Shown here: positions 1-9,252 of the stretch, one piece after another
Numbering within the stretch: the first letter of the stretch is position 1
Layout: each line of letters opens with the position of its first letter
Assembly (NCBI GenBank): GCA_015065425.1
Contig: SVQH01000017.1
Span: 1-63,950, forward strand
Reading direction: 5' to 3'
Source: Oscillospiraceae bacterium
GTDB lineage: Bacteria > Bacillota > Clostridia > Oscillospirales > Acutalibacteraceae
DNA: 63,950 nucleotides
Made by a program: the position numbers and the translations under genes
The notes under the pieces: model-generated
Database searches by the model: none
What the model saw: only the letters and a program-made list of their open reading frames with translations
Told to the model about the DNA's origin: nothing

Positions 1-77
1 AGCATATCTTAAAGGCTTTGGAATATTATCACAAATATCTTCAGCGACAGAGAAATAAGGATAGGGATGCGAGGTGA
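1..77 (+). repeat. Left copy of 77-bp perfect terminal inverted repeat
   Basis: The first 77 bases are identical to the reverse complement of the last 77 bases (63874-63950). Identity stops exactly at base 78, just after the TGA of the upstream reading frame. The repeat covers the 3' end of a gene that precedes a TnpW-like gene at both ends. An overlap of exactly 77 bases equals a common de Bruijn graph word size, so the contig was probably cut where two related mobile elements share sequence. A true telomere-like end is less likely. Confidence 0.95.
3..77 (+). CDS. C-terminal fragment of an unidentified mobile-element gene
   Basis: Frame 3 is open from the contig edge to a TGA at 75-77 and encodes 24 residues ending in a basic, helical stretch (ALEYYHKYLQRQRNKDRDAR). 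The TGA overlaps the GTG start of the next gene (GTGA, 74-77), which suggests translational coupling. The same frame and stop occur at the right end. It is probably an accessory or recombinase gene of the element, but the fragment is too short to name. Confidence 0.5.
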   Translation, partial: HILKALEYYHKYLQRQRNKDRDAR

Positions 78-355
78 GAAAATTGAAAGAGATATTTCCC
101 GATAACAAAACCATATTTGTTGTACCGCCTGAGCCCATTGATGAAAATGAGCTTTCAAGCATGTCAGATATTATGGCATCCCGCAGTGACGAAGCTGTTG
201 TTGACCGTAGCAAAATACGCCGTTTCGGTGAAGAAACCTTTCAAATGAAAATCGGTGGCACAACCTATGAGGTTTCTACGCATTTTAATCCTAAAGGCAG
301 ACAATGTATATTTGAACAGTTCAAGGAACTAATATTGTCTGAAAAATTATTGTAA
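74..355 (+). CDS. TnpW-like small transposon protein
   Basis: The product has 93 residues from a GTG start overlapping the preceding TGA. The C-terminal half has an IGGTTYEVSTHF segment followed by an EQFKELILSE helix. This resembles the short TnpW proteins that sit beside large serine recombinases in clostridial transposons. The N-terminal half is acidic and unremarkable. The equivalent gene at the right end (63596-63877) is diverged but keeps the QFKE-ILSE end. The role is unknown; position suggests an accessory or regulator of the recombinase 85 bases downstream. Family assignment rests on motif memory. Confidence 0.6.
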   Translation: MRKLKEIFPDNKTIFVVPPEPIDENELSSMSDIMASRSDEAVVDRSKIRRFGEETFQMKIGGTTYEVSTHFNPKGRQCIFEQFKELILSEKLL

Positions 356-380
356 TATCACACATTTGAAAAAAGGCAAT

Positions 381-417
381 CGGACATTGTAAAATGTGAA
401 TATCCTTGCGATGTCCG
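381..417 (+). promoter_or_regulatory. Conserved leader hairpin before recombinase
   Basis: CGGACATTG (381-389) pairs with CGATGTCCG (409-417), giving nine pairs with one G-U, ending about 11 bases before the AGGAG ribosome site. The right-hand recombinase has the same hairpin with compensating changes (CGGGCATTG with CAATGCTCG). This suggests a selected RNA structure that could control recombinase translation. Confidence 0.5.
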
Positions 418-440
418 GTTGTCGGAAAGGAGAATATTTA

Positions 441-2177
441 ATGACAACTGCAACAAATATTTCAGGACAAACAATAAATGATGAATTAATTACGGCTCTT
501 TACTGCCGTCTTTCAGTTGAAGATATAAAGGATGATAAATTCAAAAAGAAGAACGGCAGAGAAGATGAGTCAAACAGTATATCCAATCAGAAACAGATTT
601 TGCTTGACTACTGTAAAAAACACGGATACAAAAATATAATGTTTTTCATTGATGACGGTATTTCGGGTACAAGTTTTGACAGAAGCGGTTTCAACCAAAT
701 GCAGCAAATGGTTGAAGAAGGTAAGATTTGCAGAATTATAGTTAAAGACCTGTCTCGTTTTGGTCGTGAGCAGGTCGAAGCAGGCAGATTAACTCAAATT
801 GTATATCCGTCCCTTGGTGTAACTTTCATTTCCATTCAGGAAAATGTAAACAGCTCTACAGGTGACGGTATGGAGATGTTGCCGTTCTATAACATCTTTA
901 ATGAATGGTATGCCGCACAAACATCAAAGAAAATCCGTGCTGTATGGCAGTCAAAGGCTAACAACGGTAAACGAGTATCTTCTACAGTACCTTTTGGTTA
1001 TGTAAAAGACGCAACCGATAAAGAAAAATGGCTGATTGATGAACCTGCGGCAGAGGTTGTACGAAAAATATATGATTTGTGTCTTGCAGGGCGAGGACCT
1101 CTGCAAATCGCTCGTATATTGGAAGCGGAAAAAATATTGCTTCCGTCAGCATATTATGAATCTGTAGGCAGAAAACATTCAAATCCTGTGCCACAAAATC
1201 CTTATAGATGGGACCAAAAGACAATTGTTCACATTCTTGAAAACAGACAGTACACAGGTTGTGCAGTAAACTTCAAAACTACTACTGTCAGTTACAAGGT
1301 TCACAAGAAAATATATAACGCAAAAGAGGATTATCAGATAATCCCTGATATGCAAGAACCAATTATCAGCGAAGAAAAGTGGTTAAGAGTTCAGGAGCTT
1401 CGAGAAAACAGACGAAGACCTACTGCAACAGGAAGAACAAGCCTGTTTTCAGGTTTAGTTTATTGTTATGATTGCGGTTCAAAATTACACTTCTGTGCCG
1501 CTAAAAGTCTGAACAAAAATCAGGAGTTTTTCAGGTGTGCAAACTACAAGGACGGCAGAAGGGGTACTTGCAAAATCCATTATATCCGTAATATTGTGCT
1601 TGAGAAAATTGTACTTGAAGCTATACGAAACTTAGCAGAATTTATTCGTTACAATGAAAAGGTCTTTTTGTATATGATAGCAAAGCAGAACGATGCTATG
1701 AGAAAAGCAGAATATGAAAAAATGAAAAAGACCGTTGCTGACGGCGAAATCCGTATGAAAGAGTTAGACCGCCTTATTGAAAAGGTTTATGAGGATAATG
1801 CTCTTGGCAGAATGGATGATGACAGATACCGAAAGCTAATGGCGAAATATGAGCGAGAACAAAAAGAACTTGCCATAACGGTTTCAGAAGGTCAGGAAAC
1901 ATTGAAATCTGCTGAACAGAAATCTGTTGACTTAAGGTTGCTTCTTCGCACTTTCAGAGAAATGACGTATATACAGGAGCTTACACCGACACTTGTCAAT
2001 TCACTTATTGAGCGTATTGAGGTTCATAACAATGACAAATCAAGCGGTCACTGTTTTGTAAAGGTGGATATTTATTTTACAGCTATAGGAATGATTTGTA
2101 TTCCGACAGAGGAAGAAGTAATTGCTATGATGGAAGAAGCAAGAAAGAATCCGCAAGAATACCGCATTGTAGCTTAA
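441..2177 (+). CDS. Large serine recombinase (TnpX/TndX type) with DUF4368 end
   Basis: This site-specific recombinase of about 578 residues is expected to excise and insert its element through a 5'-phosphoserine intermediate. The resolvase domain begins ALYCRLS, placing the nucleophile at Ser25, with DDGISGTSFDR and KDLSRFGRE blocks following. A recombinase domain comes next, then a zinc ribbon (CYDCGSK, later FFRC), a coiled-coil region and a C-terminal DUF4368 segment (ELTPTLVNSLIERIEVH). The ATG at 441 is chosen because AGGAGA lies seven bases upstream; the in-frame ATG at 396 has no ribosome site. It is a diverged homologue of the gene at 61800-63509 and points the opposite way. The element body should lie beyond the left edge. 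Confidence 0.93.
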   Translation: MTTATNISGQTINDELITALYCRLSVEDIKDDKFKKKNGREDESNSISNQKQILLDYCKKHGYKNIMFFIDDGISGTSFDRSGFNQMQQMVEEGKICRIIVKDLSRFGREQVEAGRLTQIVYPSLGVTFISIQENVNSSTGDGMEMLPFYNIFNEWYAAQTSKKIRAVWQSKANNGKRVSSTVPFGYVKDATDKEKWLIDEPAAEVVRKIYDLCLAGRGPLQIARILEAEKILLPSAYYESVGRKHSNPVPQNPYRWDQKTIVHILENRQYTGCAVNFKTTTVSYKVHKKIYNAKEDYQIIPDMQEPIISEEKWLRVQELRENRRRPTATGRTSLFSGLVYCYDCGSKLHFCAAKSLNKNQEFFRCANYKDGRRGTCKIHYIRNIVLEKIVLEAIRNLAEFIRYNEKVFLYMIAKQNDAMRKAEYEKMKKTVADGEIRMKELDRLIEKVYEDNALGRMDDDRYRKLMAKYEREQKELAITVSEGQETLKSAEQKSVDLRLLLRTFREMTYIQELTPTLVNSLIERIEVHNNDKSSGHCFVKVDIYFTAIGMICIPTEEEVIAMMEEARKNPQEYRIVA

Positions 2178-2188
2178 CAAAGAGAAAA

Positions 2189-2218
2189 ACGGTGCAACCC
2201 CAAACGGGGTTACACCGT
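2189..2218 (+). terminator. Hairpin after left recombinase
   Basis: An ACGGTG-AACCCC arm pairs with GGGGTT-CACCGT around an AAAC loop, with one C-A mismatch, 12 bases after the recombinase stop. There is no strong T-run. The right recombinase is followed by a similar ACGGTG...CACCGT hairpin, so the structure may belong to the element end as well as act in termination. Confidence 0.6.
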
Positions 2219-2428
2219 ATCTCTCAAAAAACATCCTTATGGGGCGTGCCCATTACAGCAGTCCTCTTTTCGTTCTTATGATTCACAGATATTTATTTAG
2301 AAAATTGTCAAACAGGCACTCATAATAATAATTATTATTTCTGCAGATTTTTATTGAGCTTACGGCTTAAACGGTTTAATGTCAGGTAAATTGTTATCCA
2401 TATAATAAAAAAACTTATAATGAAAACA
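2219..2428. other. Gene-free stretch holding the likely left element boundary
   Basis: After the hairpin come CCTTA, then a GGGCGTGCCC palindrome (about 2241-2250). The right side shows the same order: hairpin ending in ACACCGTAT, CCTTA, then a GCCAC-AC-GTGGC palindrome. This is the best guess for the recombinase-proximal end of the element. The remainder is AT-rich with no convincing gene. Confidence 0.3.
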
Positions 2429-2454
2429 TCTCCCCGAAGAAAACTTCGGGGAGA
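2429..2454 (-). terminator. Intrinsic terminator of DUF2804 gene
   Basis: A perfect 11-bp stem (TCTCCCCGAAG with CTTCGGGGAGA, AAAA loop) lies 34 bases beyond the stop codon at 2489. A T-rich tract follows it on the minus strand. Confidence 0.85.
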
Positions 2455-2488
2455 ATCGGCTTATTGCTATTTATACATATTTTTGTTT

Positions 2489-3580
2489 TTACCACTTATT
2501 TTCCACATATTCGCAGAAGGCATACATATCCTTGATTTCAAGTACGGTTCCGTCATCAAGAGTTACATCTCCGTTCCAAAGCCCGTGCACCTGATGGGTG
2601 TGCATTCTTGCAAGGTTCAATATGTTTGTATCCGAATGATGGTCATAATAAGGAGTCATTGTAAGATTGAATCTGCCGTCTTCAGAAATAAATTTCCATT
2701 CTTCCATATATTTATCGGGCTTCGGGAAAACTTCCACATCAACAGCACCTATTTTATGTGCTTTTCCGTCATAGAAAAGAGCCGTTTCCGTTGCATTGGA
2801 CTCGTCGCCTATTGCCCATGTTATCTCAAAACCGAAAAGATGCTTTTTGCCTTCCTTATCCTTAAGATATGTAGAGCCGTTACCCCAGTACCATACCATT
2901 TCATGAGGAGTGTTTACTCTGCCCCAGTCAAGAGCACAGAAGGTATCGGTCTTTTTGAACTGATACACCGTATTTCCTACCTTATAAGTACCTTCGCAGG
3001 GCATACAGTTCTGCTTTGTGGTCATGAAATATCTTGTGGGGTTGTTTTCAAAAGGAAGAACAGTGGTTATATTTTCAAGTCCTTCGGGAATATCCATAGT
3101 GAAATTACATTCAATAAATGAGCCCTTGTAGGGTTTTTTGAAATAAAGATTTCTCTTGTTTTCTCTTGTATCAAAAATAACATGGGCATTTCCTACTTTT
3201 GCTTCAAAGTAATTGGGAACGTCGCCCTTGGGAGGAAGAACATATTTGCTTTCTCCGCCAATGAAAAGAGAAGTGCCGTCTGCAATCTTTTTACCGTTTT
3301 TAAGGTCAACGAGAACAGCGGAAACATAACCGCCGATTGAGATATTCGCAAAGGAAATCTGTACCATGTAATTTTTATTACCAAGCTGGTAGAAATCCCA
3401 TTCTTTCTTTCTCATCTTAGGTGAGGAAAGAGTTCTGTCATAATCGAAAACATTGTGTCTTGCCCAGCCTTTTGCGAGAAGGTCACCATTATAGTCAAGA
3501 AGTCTTGTAGGTTCTGTGTATTCGGTCTGCTTCGATTTTTCTGCCCATTCGTTAAAGGGGATATATGTTCTTTCGCTCAT
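2489..3580 (-). CDS. DUF2804 domain protein
   Basis: The 363-residue protein has no signal peptide or membrane segment. It fits DUF2804: an N-terminal LLDYNGDLLAKGWAR block, an internal LDWGRVNTPHEMVWYWGNG block, and a C-terminal strand-rich region ending in ALC-type EIKDMYAFCEYV. The family resembles lipocalin-like CrtC/AttH folds and has no established enzyme activity. AAGGAG precedes the ATG. It is the first chromosomal gene inside the left mobile element, is transcribed alone toward it, and has its own terminator. Confidence 0.8.
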   Translation of the reverse strand: MSERTYIPFNEWAEKSKQTEYTEPTRLLDYNGDLLAKGWARHNVFDYDRTLSSPKMRKKEWDFYQLGNKNYMVQISFANISIGGYVSAVLVDLKNGKKIADGTSLFIGGESKYVLPPKGDVPNYFEAKVGNAHVIFDTRENKRNLYFKKPYKGSFIECNFTMDIPEGLENITTVLPFENNPTRYFMTTKQNCMPCEGTYKVGNTVYQFKKTDTFCALDWGRVNTPHEMVWYWGNGSTYLKDKEGKKHLFGFEITWAIGDESNATETALFYDGKAHKIGAVDVEVFPKPDKYMEEWKFISEDGRFNLTMTPYYDHHSDTNILNLARMHTHQVHGLWNGDVTLDDGTVLEIKDMYAFCEYVENKW

Positions 3581-3699
3581 AAGTACACTCCTTTTTATAT
3601 TTATTGCTTTTATGATAGCATTTTATATAAAACAATTCAACAGTATAATTATTTTCTTCCTGTTTTTCTCAAAGGATATAGCTTCAAATTCCAAAAAAC

Positions 3700-3726
3700 G
3701 GGAAGCACTTTCATTTTGTGCTTCCC
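3700..3726 (-). terminator. Intrinsic terminator of metallophosphoesterase gene
   Basis: A nine-base stem (GGGAAGCAC with GTGCTTCCC) is followed on the minus strand by GTTTTTT, just downstream of the stop at 3743. Confidence 0.85.
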
Positions 3727-3742
3727 TTGGTAATTTATTCTG

Positions 3743-5455
3743 TTATCGTCCTATACCGAAAATCTTTATGAAGATGATAAAGAAGTTTTCAATATAAAGC
3801 ATGAGAGTATTTGCTGTATTTGAAAGACTTGTGAGGAGATTATTGCAATTCATTTCGATGCCGTAGCCCTGTAATGTGCCGTTGTTGTCAGCGACACCGT
3901 CACCGTCAAAAGCAAATTCATAAAGAAGAGGAGATACGAGAGCTACAAGGAAATACTGACCTGCCGTTACACCACCGAAGATTTCTGATGTGATTTTTGT
4001 GAAATCCTTTGACATTGAGTCAGTTCCGCCAAGCTGTTTTATTATTTCATTTGCACAGGAGAAGAAAATTTCGTCATTTACCGTTGAAAGGTCATCCTTA
4101 AGAATGAGAGAAACGGTTCTGAGAAGAATTTTTACCTCTGTACTCTGAACCTCAAAGGGTTCTTCACCTGCATAGTGCCATGCAACCAGTTCTGTTGCAA
4201 GGTCCCAGCCTGTTTCATACTCTGAATCGGGAATATTTATGTTATATTCTTTTCCGAGTTCCTGAACGGAATTTTCGCCGTAAAGGGGCATACGAAGAAG
4301 TTTTACAAGCTCACCTACTGCTGTGGATACAAGGGGATAGAATATGGAATCTTCGGCAATTCCCATTTTTTCCATGGAAAGTGACAGTTCAAGTCTGTAC
4401 TGAATACCTGCCTTGAGATATCCCTTTGCGAAAGCATTCATTCCCTCATGCATGAGAGAAAACTGCTCTTCTGTATAACCTTCAATATCCTTAAGAGGTT
4501 CGGTATCAATATCCTCAACGGTTCTTGTTCTGTAGGTTATCTCAGCATCGTTGAGATAAAATACTTTATACTGTAAAGGATACATGGTAAGAGATGTGTT
4601 TGCAAAGTCGTAAATCTTATTGCCGAGAAGAGTGGTATATGATGTGGTGTCAGAGCAATGCTCATGTCCCGTGAAAACGAGCTTTATACCTGCATCTGCA
4701 AAAAGACTTGCAGTGGTATAATGGAAACGGACAATAAAGTTACGGCTTATTATTCTCTGCATGGGAAGATGGTCAAGAAGATTGTGATGCATCATAAGAA
4801 TGGGATATCTTCCGTCTTTGTAAGCCTTTTTTGCTTCATCCAGTACCCATGATACTTTTTTTATGCTCATTCCGTCCTCAGTGGATTTGGAAGGGTCGTT
4901 ACTGTCAAGAGCAATAAGGCGGTAGCTGTCACCAAGATTAGCAGTGTAAGAGCCGTTTTCTTCCATAACACTCAAAGCACCGTTATAACCGAATTCGGCA
5001 TAAACCGATTTAAAGTCGTCAATCTTAAAATCGTTTTCGCCCTGACCGTAGTCGTGGTTACCGGGGATGACATATACGGGCTTTCCTGTTTCTTTTTCAA
5101 ATGCAGAAAGTTTTTCTGCAACATCGTAATGCTCCTGAAAAACCGTTCTTCCGTTATCGGCAAGGTCACCGGGGACAAGAACATATTCTATCGAATCATC
5201 CTCTGCACACTGACGCAGAAACTCATCAATGATAAGTCCGCTTTCATTATCCATGGCGGCACGTCTGTTTGCATACCAGAAAATTTCATGGTCATTTGTC
5301 TTTTCAAGCTCTTCCTGAGGCACATTGTAATGCAAGTCCGATGCTACGGCAAAACCGAGCTCCTTTGTTTCTTTTGTCACAAGTGCAAAGGACATGACGG
5401 AAAGTGTTGAAAAAATAAGAATAGTTGCGAGAATAATACTTAATATCTTTTTCAT
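3743..5455 (-). CDS. Secreted metallophosphoesterase with Phe-rich C-terminal tail
   Basis: The 570-residue exported calcineurin-like phosphoesterase has a signal peptide over residues 1-25 ending near MSFA. Metal-ligand blocks appear in order: ASDLH (about 38-42), VPGDLADNGR (about 95), IPGNHDYG (about 133), MMHHN and FTGHEHCSD. A large helical C-terminal region follows. The end is very hydrophobic and aromatic (LYIENFFIIFIKIFGIGR). Three other secreted proteins here end in similar tails, suggesting a shared surface-association signal. The substrate is unknown; a phosphodiester or nucleotide outside the membrane is likely. AGGAGAG precedes the ATG. Confidence 0.87.
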   Translation of the reverse strand: MKKILSIILATILIFSTLSVMSFALVTKETKELGFAVASDLHYNVPQEELEKTNDHEIFWYANRRAAMDNESGLIIDEFLRQCAEDDSIEYVLVPGDLADNGRTVFQEHYDVAEKLSAFEKETGKPVYVIPGNHDYGQGENDFKIDDFKSVYAEFGYNGALSVMEENGSYTANLGDSYRLIALDSNDPSKSTEDGMSIKKVSWVLDEAKKAYKDGRYPILMMHHNLLDHLPMQRIISRNFIVRFHYTTASLFADAGIKLVFTGHEHCSDTTSYTTLLGNKIYDFANTSLTMYPLQYKVFYLNDAEITYRTRTVEDIDTEPLKDIEGYTEEQFSLMHEGMNAFAKGYLKAGIQYRLELSLSMEKMGIAEDSIFYPLVSTAVGELVKLLRMPLYGENSVQELGKEYNINIPDSEYETGWDLATELVAWHYAGEEPFEVQSTEVKILLRTVSLILKDDLSTVNDEIFFSCANEIIKQLGGTDSMSKDFTKITSEIFGGVTAGQYFLVALVSPLLYEFAFDGDGVADNNGTLQGYGIEMNCNNLLTSLSNTANTLMLYIENFFIIFIKIFGIGR

Positions 5456-5658
5456 TTTTTTCTCTCCTGAATTCAGTTTAATACCATTTTAACAAATGTT
5501 TTTGGGTTTGTATAGATATTTTTTAAATAAAAATAATTATTTAATCTGTACAGCCAGCTCATTTTTCCTTTGCTTATATATAACATAAGCCAAAAGGACG
5601 GCTTTACATTTTGCATCTGAAATGTTATTATTTAATTATTAAAAGGAAGGTGAATATA

Positions 5659-6615
5659 ATGAAGCCGGTTCTTTACATTGTAGTTCCCTGTTACAACGAG
5701 GAAGATGTTCTTCCCGTAACAGCTCCCATGTTTCTTGAAAAATTAAAATCGCTTATCGGTATCGGGAAAATAGCACCTGAAAGCTGCATTCTGTTTGTGG
5801 ATGACGGAAGCCGTGACAGAACATGGAATATAATAACAGCATTAGCCGAAAAGAGCAGATATATCAAAGGGATTTCCCTGAGCCGCAACCGCGGGCATCA
5901 GAATGCCCTTCTTGCAGGACTTAATGAGGCACGGGATAAATGTGACATCACCGTAAGTATAGACTGCGACGGGCAGGATGACATAAATGCCGTGGATGAA
6001 ATGATAGATGAATATCTTTCAGGCAGTGAGATAGTTTACGGTGTCAGAAGCAGCAGAAAAACAGATTCTTTCTTAAAACGCAACACCGCAAGACTTTTTT
6101 ACAGACTCATGTCATTTATGGGAGTCGAAACAGTATACGACCACGCTGATTATCGTCTTGTTTCTTCAAAGGTACTTAAAAGTTTTTCAGATTTCAGGGA
6201 AGTAAATATTTATCTCAGAGGAATGCTTCCTCTTGTGGGATACAGAAGCTCCTGTGTATATTACGAACGAAAAGAACGGCTGGCCGGGAAAAGCAAATAT
6301 TCACCGGCAAAAATGCTGACCCTTGCCCTTGACGGCATAACAAGTCTTTCCGTAAAGCCCATAAGATTTATAACACTTTTCGGCAGTCTCGTTGCCGTTC
6401 TGAGCATCATCGGAATTATCTGGTCGGTAATAGTACAGATAACGGGAAACTCCGTTGCAGGCTGGGCATCTCTTACCTGCATACTGTGTTTTCTCGGCGG
6501 AGTACAGATGATAAGTCTCGGAATAATCGGAGAATACATCGGAAAAATATATCTTGAAACAAAAGGAAGACCCAGATATATAATAGCTGAAAAAACAGAC
6601 AAAAAACAAAATTAA
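5659..6615 (+). CDS. GtrB-like polyprenyl-phosphate glycosyltransferase (GT2)
   Basis: The 318-residue membrane enzyme has an N-terminal GT-A domain (VVPCYNEEDV, VDDGSRD, SIDCDGQDD) and two C-terminal membrane helices (about 240-300), ending in the usual GEYIGKIYLETKGRP. The family transfers glucose or a similar sugar to undecaprenyl phosphate on the cytoplasmic face, feeding later glycosylation outside. AAGGAAGG precedes the ATG at 5659. It is a single gene with a strong terminator and no partner flippase or acceptor transferase alongside. Confidence 0.88.
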   Translation: MKPVLYIVVPCYNEEDVLPVTAPMFLEKLKSLIGIGKIAPESCILFVDDGSRDRTWNIITALAEKSRYIKGISLSRNRGHQNALLAGLNEARDKCDITVSIDCDGQDDINAVDEMIDEYLSGSEIVYGVRSSRKTDSFLKRNTARLFYRLMSFMGVETVYDHADYRLVSSKVLKSFSDFREVNIYLRGMLPLVGYRSSCVYYERKERLAGKSKYSPAKMLTLALDGITSLSVKPIRFITLFGSLVAVLSIIGIIWSVIVQITGNSVAGWASLTCILCFLGGVQMISLGIIGEYIGKIYLETKGRPRYIIAEKTDKKQN

Positions 6616-6624
6616 CAAAGCAAG

Positions 6625-6660
6625 AAAGGTTTAAGTTTGCTGATGTAAACTTAAACCTTT
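6625..6660 (+). terminator. Intrinsic terminator of GT2 gene
   Basis: A perfect 14-bp stem (AAAGGTTTAAGTTT and its complement) with an eight-base loop is followed by TTTT, ten bases after the stop. Confidence 0.9.
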
Positions 6661-6773
6661 TTTGATGATGTAAAACAGTAATTCTGAAATTTTTAATATC
6701 GGAGGAATTCTCCTTCAAAGGCTTTATAAATCATAATTTATCCCGAAGCTTTTCATAAAGAACAAAAAAATTG

Positions 6774-9095
6774 TCAGTTTTCCGTAAGCTTTATACAGGT
6801 GATGGTGATATCGTCATGCTTTCCCGAATCTGAAAACTCAAGAGCTTTTTCAACGGCGGCATTTGCCAGTGTTATAACACCCGTGTTTTTATTATCCCTG
6901 AAAAGCTCCTTGAAGCATACATGGGGAATAACTGAGGCACCGTCCGACATGAGAAATACCGTATCGCCTGCACTCAGGACAATATTACTTTTTTGAAATT
7001 CCGTTTCCCTGAGAATTCCCAAAGGAAGAGAGCTTTTTTCAACGGCAAGAGTTTTGTCACCTCTTTTTATAACACTCGCCGCCGCACCTGCCTTGAAAAA
7101 GAAGGCTTCCCCGCTTTCAAGGTCTATTTTCAGTATATCAAGAGTTGAAAGACTTTCGTCTGCAGATTTTATAAGCAGTGCACAGTTTACTGCTTCAAAA
7201 GCGGATTCGGGAGAAAAACCTGCTCTGAGAAGTCTCGACATAAGAGAACTTGTCATTACGGAATCCACACAGGCTCTTGCACCCGAGCCCATACCGTCAC
7301 TCAATACGGCATAGAAATTTCCCGTACCGTCAAAAAAACATTCACAGGTGTCTCCGCTGAAATCCTCTCCCGTTCCCGTGTGAGAGACAGTATGATATTC
7401 TACCGTATATTTCTTTTCCTGAGTAAATGACAGAACCGTTCCTTCATCCGAATATTCATCTGCAACGGGTTCAAGATAAACCGTACCCGTTGCTTCAAAA
7501 AGTTTTTCAAGAAGAAATGATATATCAGGTATTACCGGCACATGAGAACAGTAAACCTGAAGGGTACTGTGCCCCGCCGTGGAGCTGAACGCACTGATTC
7601 CGAGAACGGAAAACCCCATTTCCCTGAAAACAGGTGCCACAGCAGAGGCACGGACGGGATCGGATTTTGGTATCCTGCTGAAATTTTCTGCGGCATCGTC
7701 AAGAATGTTTCCGAGAGAATAAAACTGCTGAGCTGCCGCTTTTTTTGTTTCATATATATCTTTTTTTGCAACAAGCTTTGCATTGTGTTCGCAATATGCC
7801 TGATTGAAGCTGTCCGTTATTCTGTCTGAAAGTCTGCATATAAGAGAAATGCGGTCGGGCAGGTCATCATAAATAAGTCTTCCCTTTTCAAGCATGGTTT
7901 TCTGTGCTTTTTCAAATGTTTTTTTCGTGATATCTCCGCATTTTGTCCAGCAAAAATCGTATTTTGTGCATTCCTTACATACATCCTCACAAACTGCTTC
8001 GGCAAATGACACAGACAAGCTTTTTTCCGTTTTCTGCAAAAGAGAAGATACGGCTGTAACGGACTGAGAAACATCTCTCAGAGCTTTAGCACTGCGTTTC
8101 AAATCGAAAAGAAGCATTCGCCCCTTTTCATCGTCATAGGCATCACGGCTGAGAGGCATTACCTTCTCTGAAATGCCGTAAAGCAGTTTTTCGGGAATAA
8201 AAACAAAAACGATACCCGAAAAAGCCGCTTCTGCTATAGCTGTTATTGCTGTTTCGCTGTCCCCTCTGAGCACAAGTGCAAGTGTTGAAGAAATTATCAT
8301 ACTTACCGCAACGGGTATTTTTCCGTAAGTACCCGTAAGCCCCGTAAAAAGTCCCGTAAGAATATATCCCGCCATAAGCTGAGGATGTCTTTCGTTGAAG
8401 CCTAAAGTCAGTGCACAGCTAACCCCCGTAATTGAGGATGCCGCCTCCTTTCCGCAAAGAGCAAACAGCATTATCGCAAAATATGCCGTGCATCGGGCAA
8501 GGGAGAAACCGCCTATTGTGAAACTGTCAAGAGAGAGAAGAATAACACAGCCTGAGAAAATGACAGCCACAGTATCAGACGGAGCAAAGAAAGCTCCTTT
8601 TTTTCTGAGAGCTCTTATATTCTGCAATTTCAGTATAAAAGCGGAAAAACAGGCTGATATGAGGGACTCGCACAGGCACATGATTATGTATGAGCTCTCT
8701 CCTCCCACTGCAAGAAAAACTGCAACCGACGAAAAAAATGTTGTAAGAAGTGCCGTGAGAGACGAAAAGAGCATCTGCCTTTTTGCAATAACCTTTTCAT
8801 TCACCCCGAGTTTTATGAGACATATCATAAGTACAGCCGCAACAAATCTCAGGGAGTCAAAGAACCCGAAGAAGAACACATACCCCGATGCCGCACCGAC
8901 AGCACCGCTTAAAAGATATGTACTGCCTATTCCCGCACAAAGTCCCGTTGCAAAAGGGGATATACCGCCTGCAAAAGATATTCCTCCCGAAAGAAAGCTC
9001 AGGATAAAGAACAATGCCTGAAAAAACACAGTCTTCAGTACGGCAAAACCTTTTCCCGTTTTATATAATTCAAGTCTTTTTCTCAATTCTTCCAT
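6774..9095 (-). CDS. spoIIE: Stage II sporulation protein E, PP2C phosphatase
   Basis: This protein dephosphorylates SpoIIAA to activate sigma-F in the forespore and helps polar septation. Roughly 773 residues run from the chosen start: a short cytoplasmic N-terminus, about ten membrane helices to near residue 290, a central regulatory region with a CKECTKYDFCWTKC cysteine cluster, and a C-terminal PP2C domain with LSDGMGSG, FLMSDGAS and KHDDIT metal and catalytic blocks. The ATG at 9095 has AAGGAC about ten bases upstream. The frame continues open to 9248, but those codons overlap the neighbouring terminator and lack a ribosome site. The gene fixes the host as an endospore-forming Firmicute. 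Confidence 0.95.
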   Translation of the reverse strand: MEELRKRLELYKTGKGFAVLKTVFFQALFFILSFLSGGISFAGGISPFATGLCAGIGSTYLLSGAVGAASGYVFFFGFFDSLRFVAAVLMICLIKLGVNEKVIAKRQMLFSSLTALLTTFFSSVAVFLAVGGESSYIIMCLCESLISACFSAFILKLQNIRALRKKGAFFAPSDTVAVIFSGCVILLSLDSFTIGGFSLARCTAYFAIMLFALCGKEAASSITGVSCALTLGFNERHPQLMAGYILTGLFTGLTGTYGKIPVAVSMIISSTLALVLRGDSETAITAIAEAAFSGIVFVFIPEKLLYGISEKVMPLSRDAYDDEKGRMLLFDLKRSAKALRDVSQSVTAVSSLLQKTEKSLSVSFAEAVCEDVCKECTKYDFCWTKCGDITKKTFEKAQKTMLEKGRLIYDDLPDRISLICRLSDRITDSFNQAYCEHNAKLVAKKDIYETKKAAAQQFYSLGNILDDAAENFSRIPKSDPVRASAVAPVFREMGFSVLGISAFSSTAGHSTLQVYCSHVPVIPDISFLLEKLFEATGTVYLEPVADEYSDEGTVLSFTQEKKYTVEYHTVSHTGTGEDFSGDTCECFFDGTGNFYAVLSDGMGSGARACVDSVMTSSLMSRLLRAGFSPESAFEAVNCALLIKSADESLSTLDILKIDLESGEAFFFKAGAAASVIKRGDKTLAVEKSSLPLGILRETEFQKSNIVLSAGDTVFLMSDGASVIPHVCFKELFRDNKNTGVITLANAAVEKALEFSDSGKHDDITITCIKLTEN

Positions 9096-9204
9096 TTTTT
9101 TCAGTCCTTGTTTTTTTCTTCTCATGATATGATAATATCTCAGAAGGAAAAAAACTGTCATAAACGGGCTGTGATAAATGTCGGTATTCGAGTAAAAAGA
9201 AAAA

Positions 9205-9246
9205 GAGAAGAGATATAAAGATACATTCTGTATCTTATCTCTTCTC
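9205..9246 (-). terminator. Intrinsic terminator of radical SAM gene
   Basis: A long inverted repeat (GAGAAGAGATA...TATCTCTTCTC, about 18 paired bases with a small bulge) begins a few bases after the stop at 9253. TTTTTCTTTTT follows on the minus strand. Confidence 0.88.
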
Positions 9247-9252
9247 ATCTTT

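Noticed and set aside
2420-3121. A 233-codon plus-strand frame opposite the DUF2804 gene
   Set aside because: It begins inside the terminator hairpin and overlaps a gene with a good start and domain match.
8395-9021. A 208-codon plus-strand frame opposite spoIIE
   Set aside because: Composition is that of the reverse of a membrane-rich gene, with no ribosome site or recognisable domain; SpoIIE on the other strand is certain.
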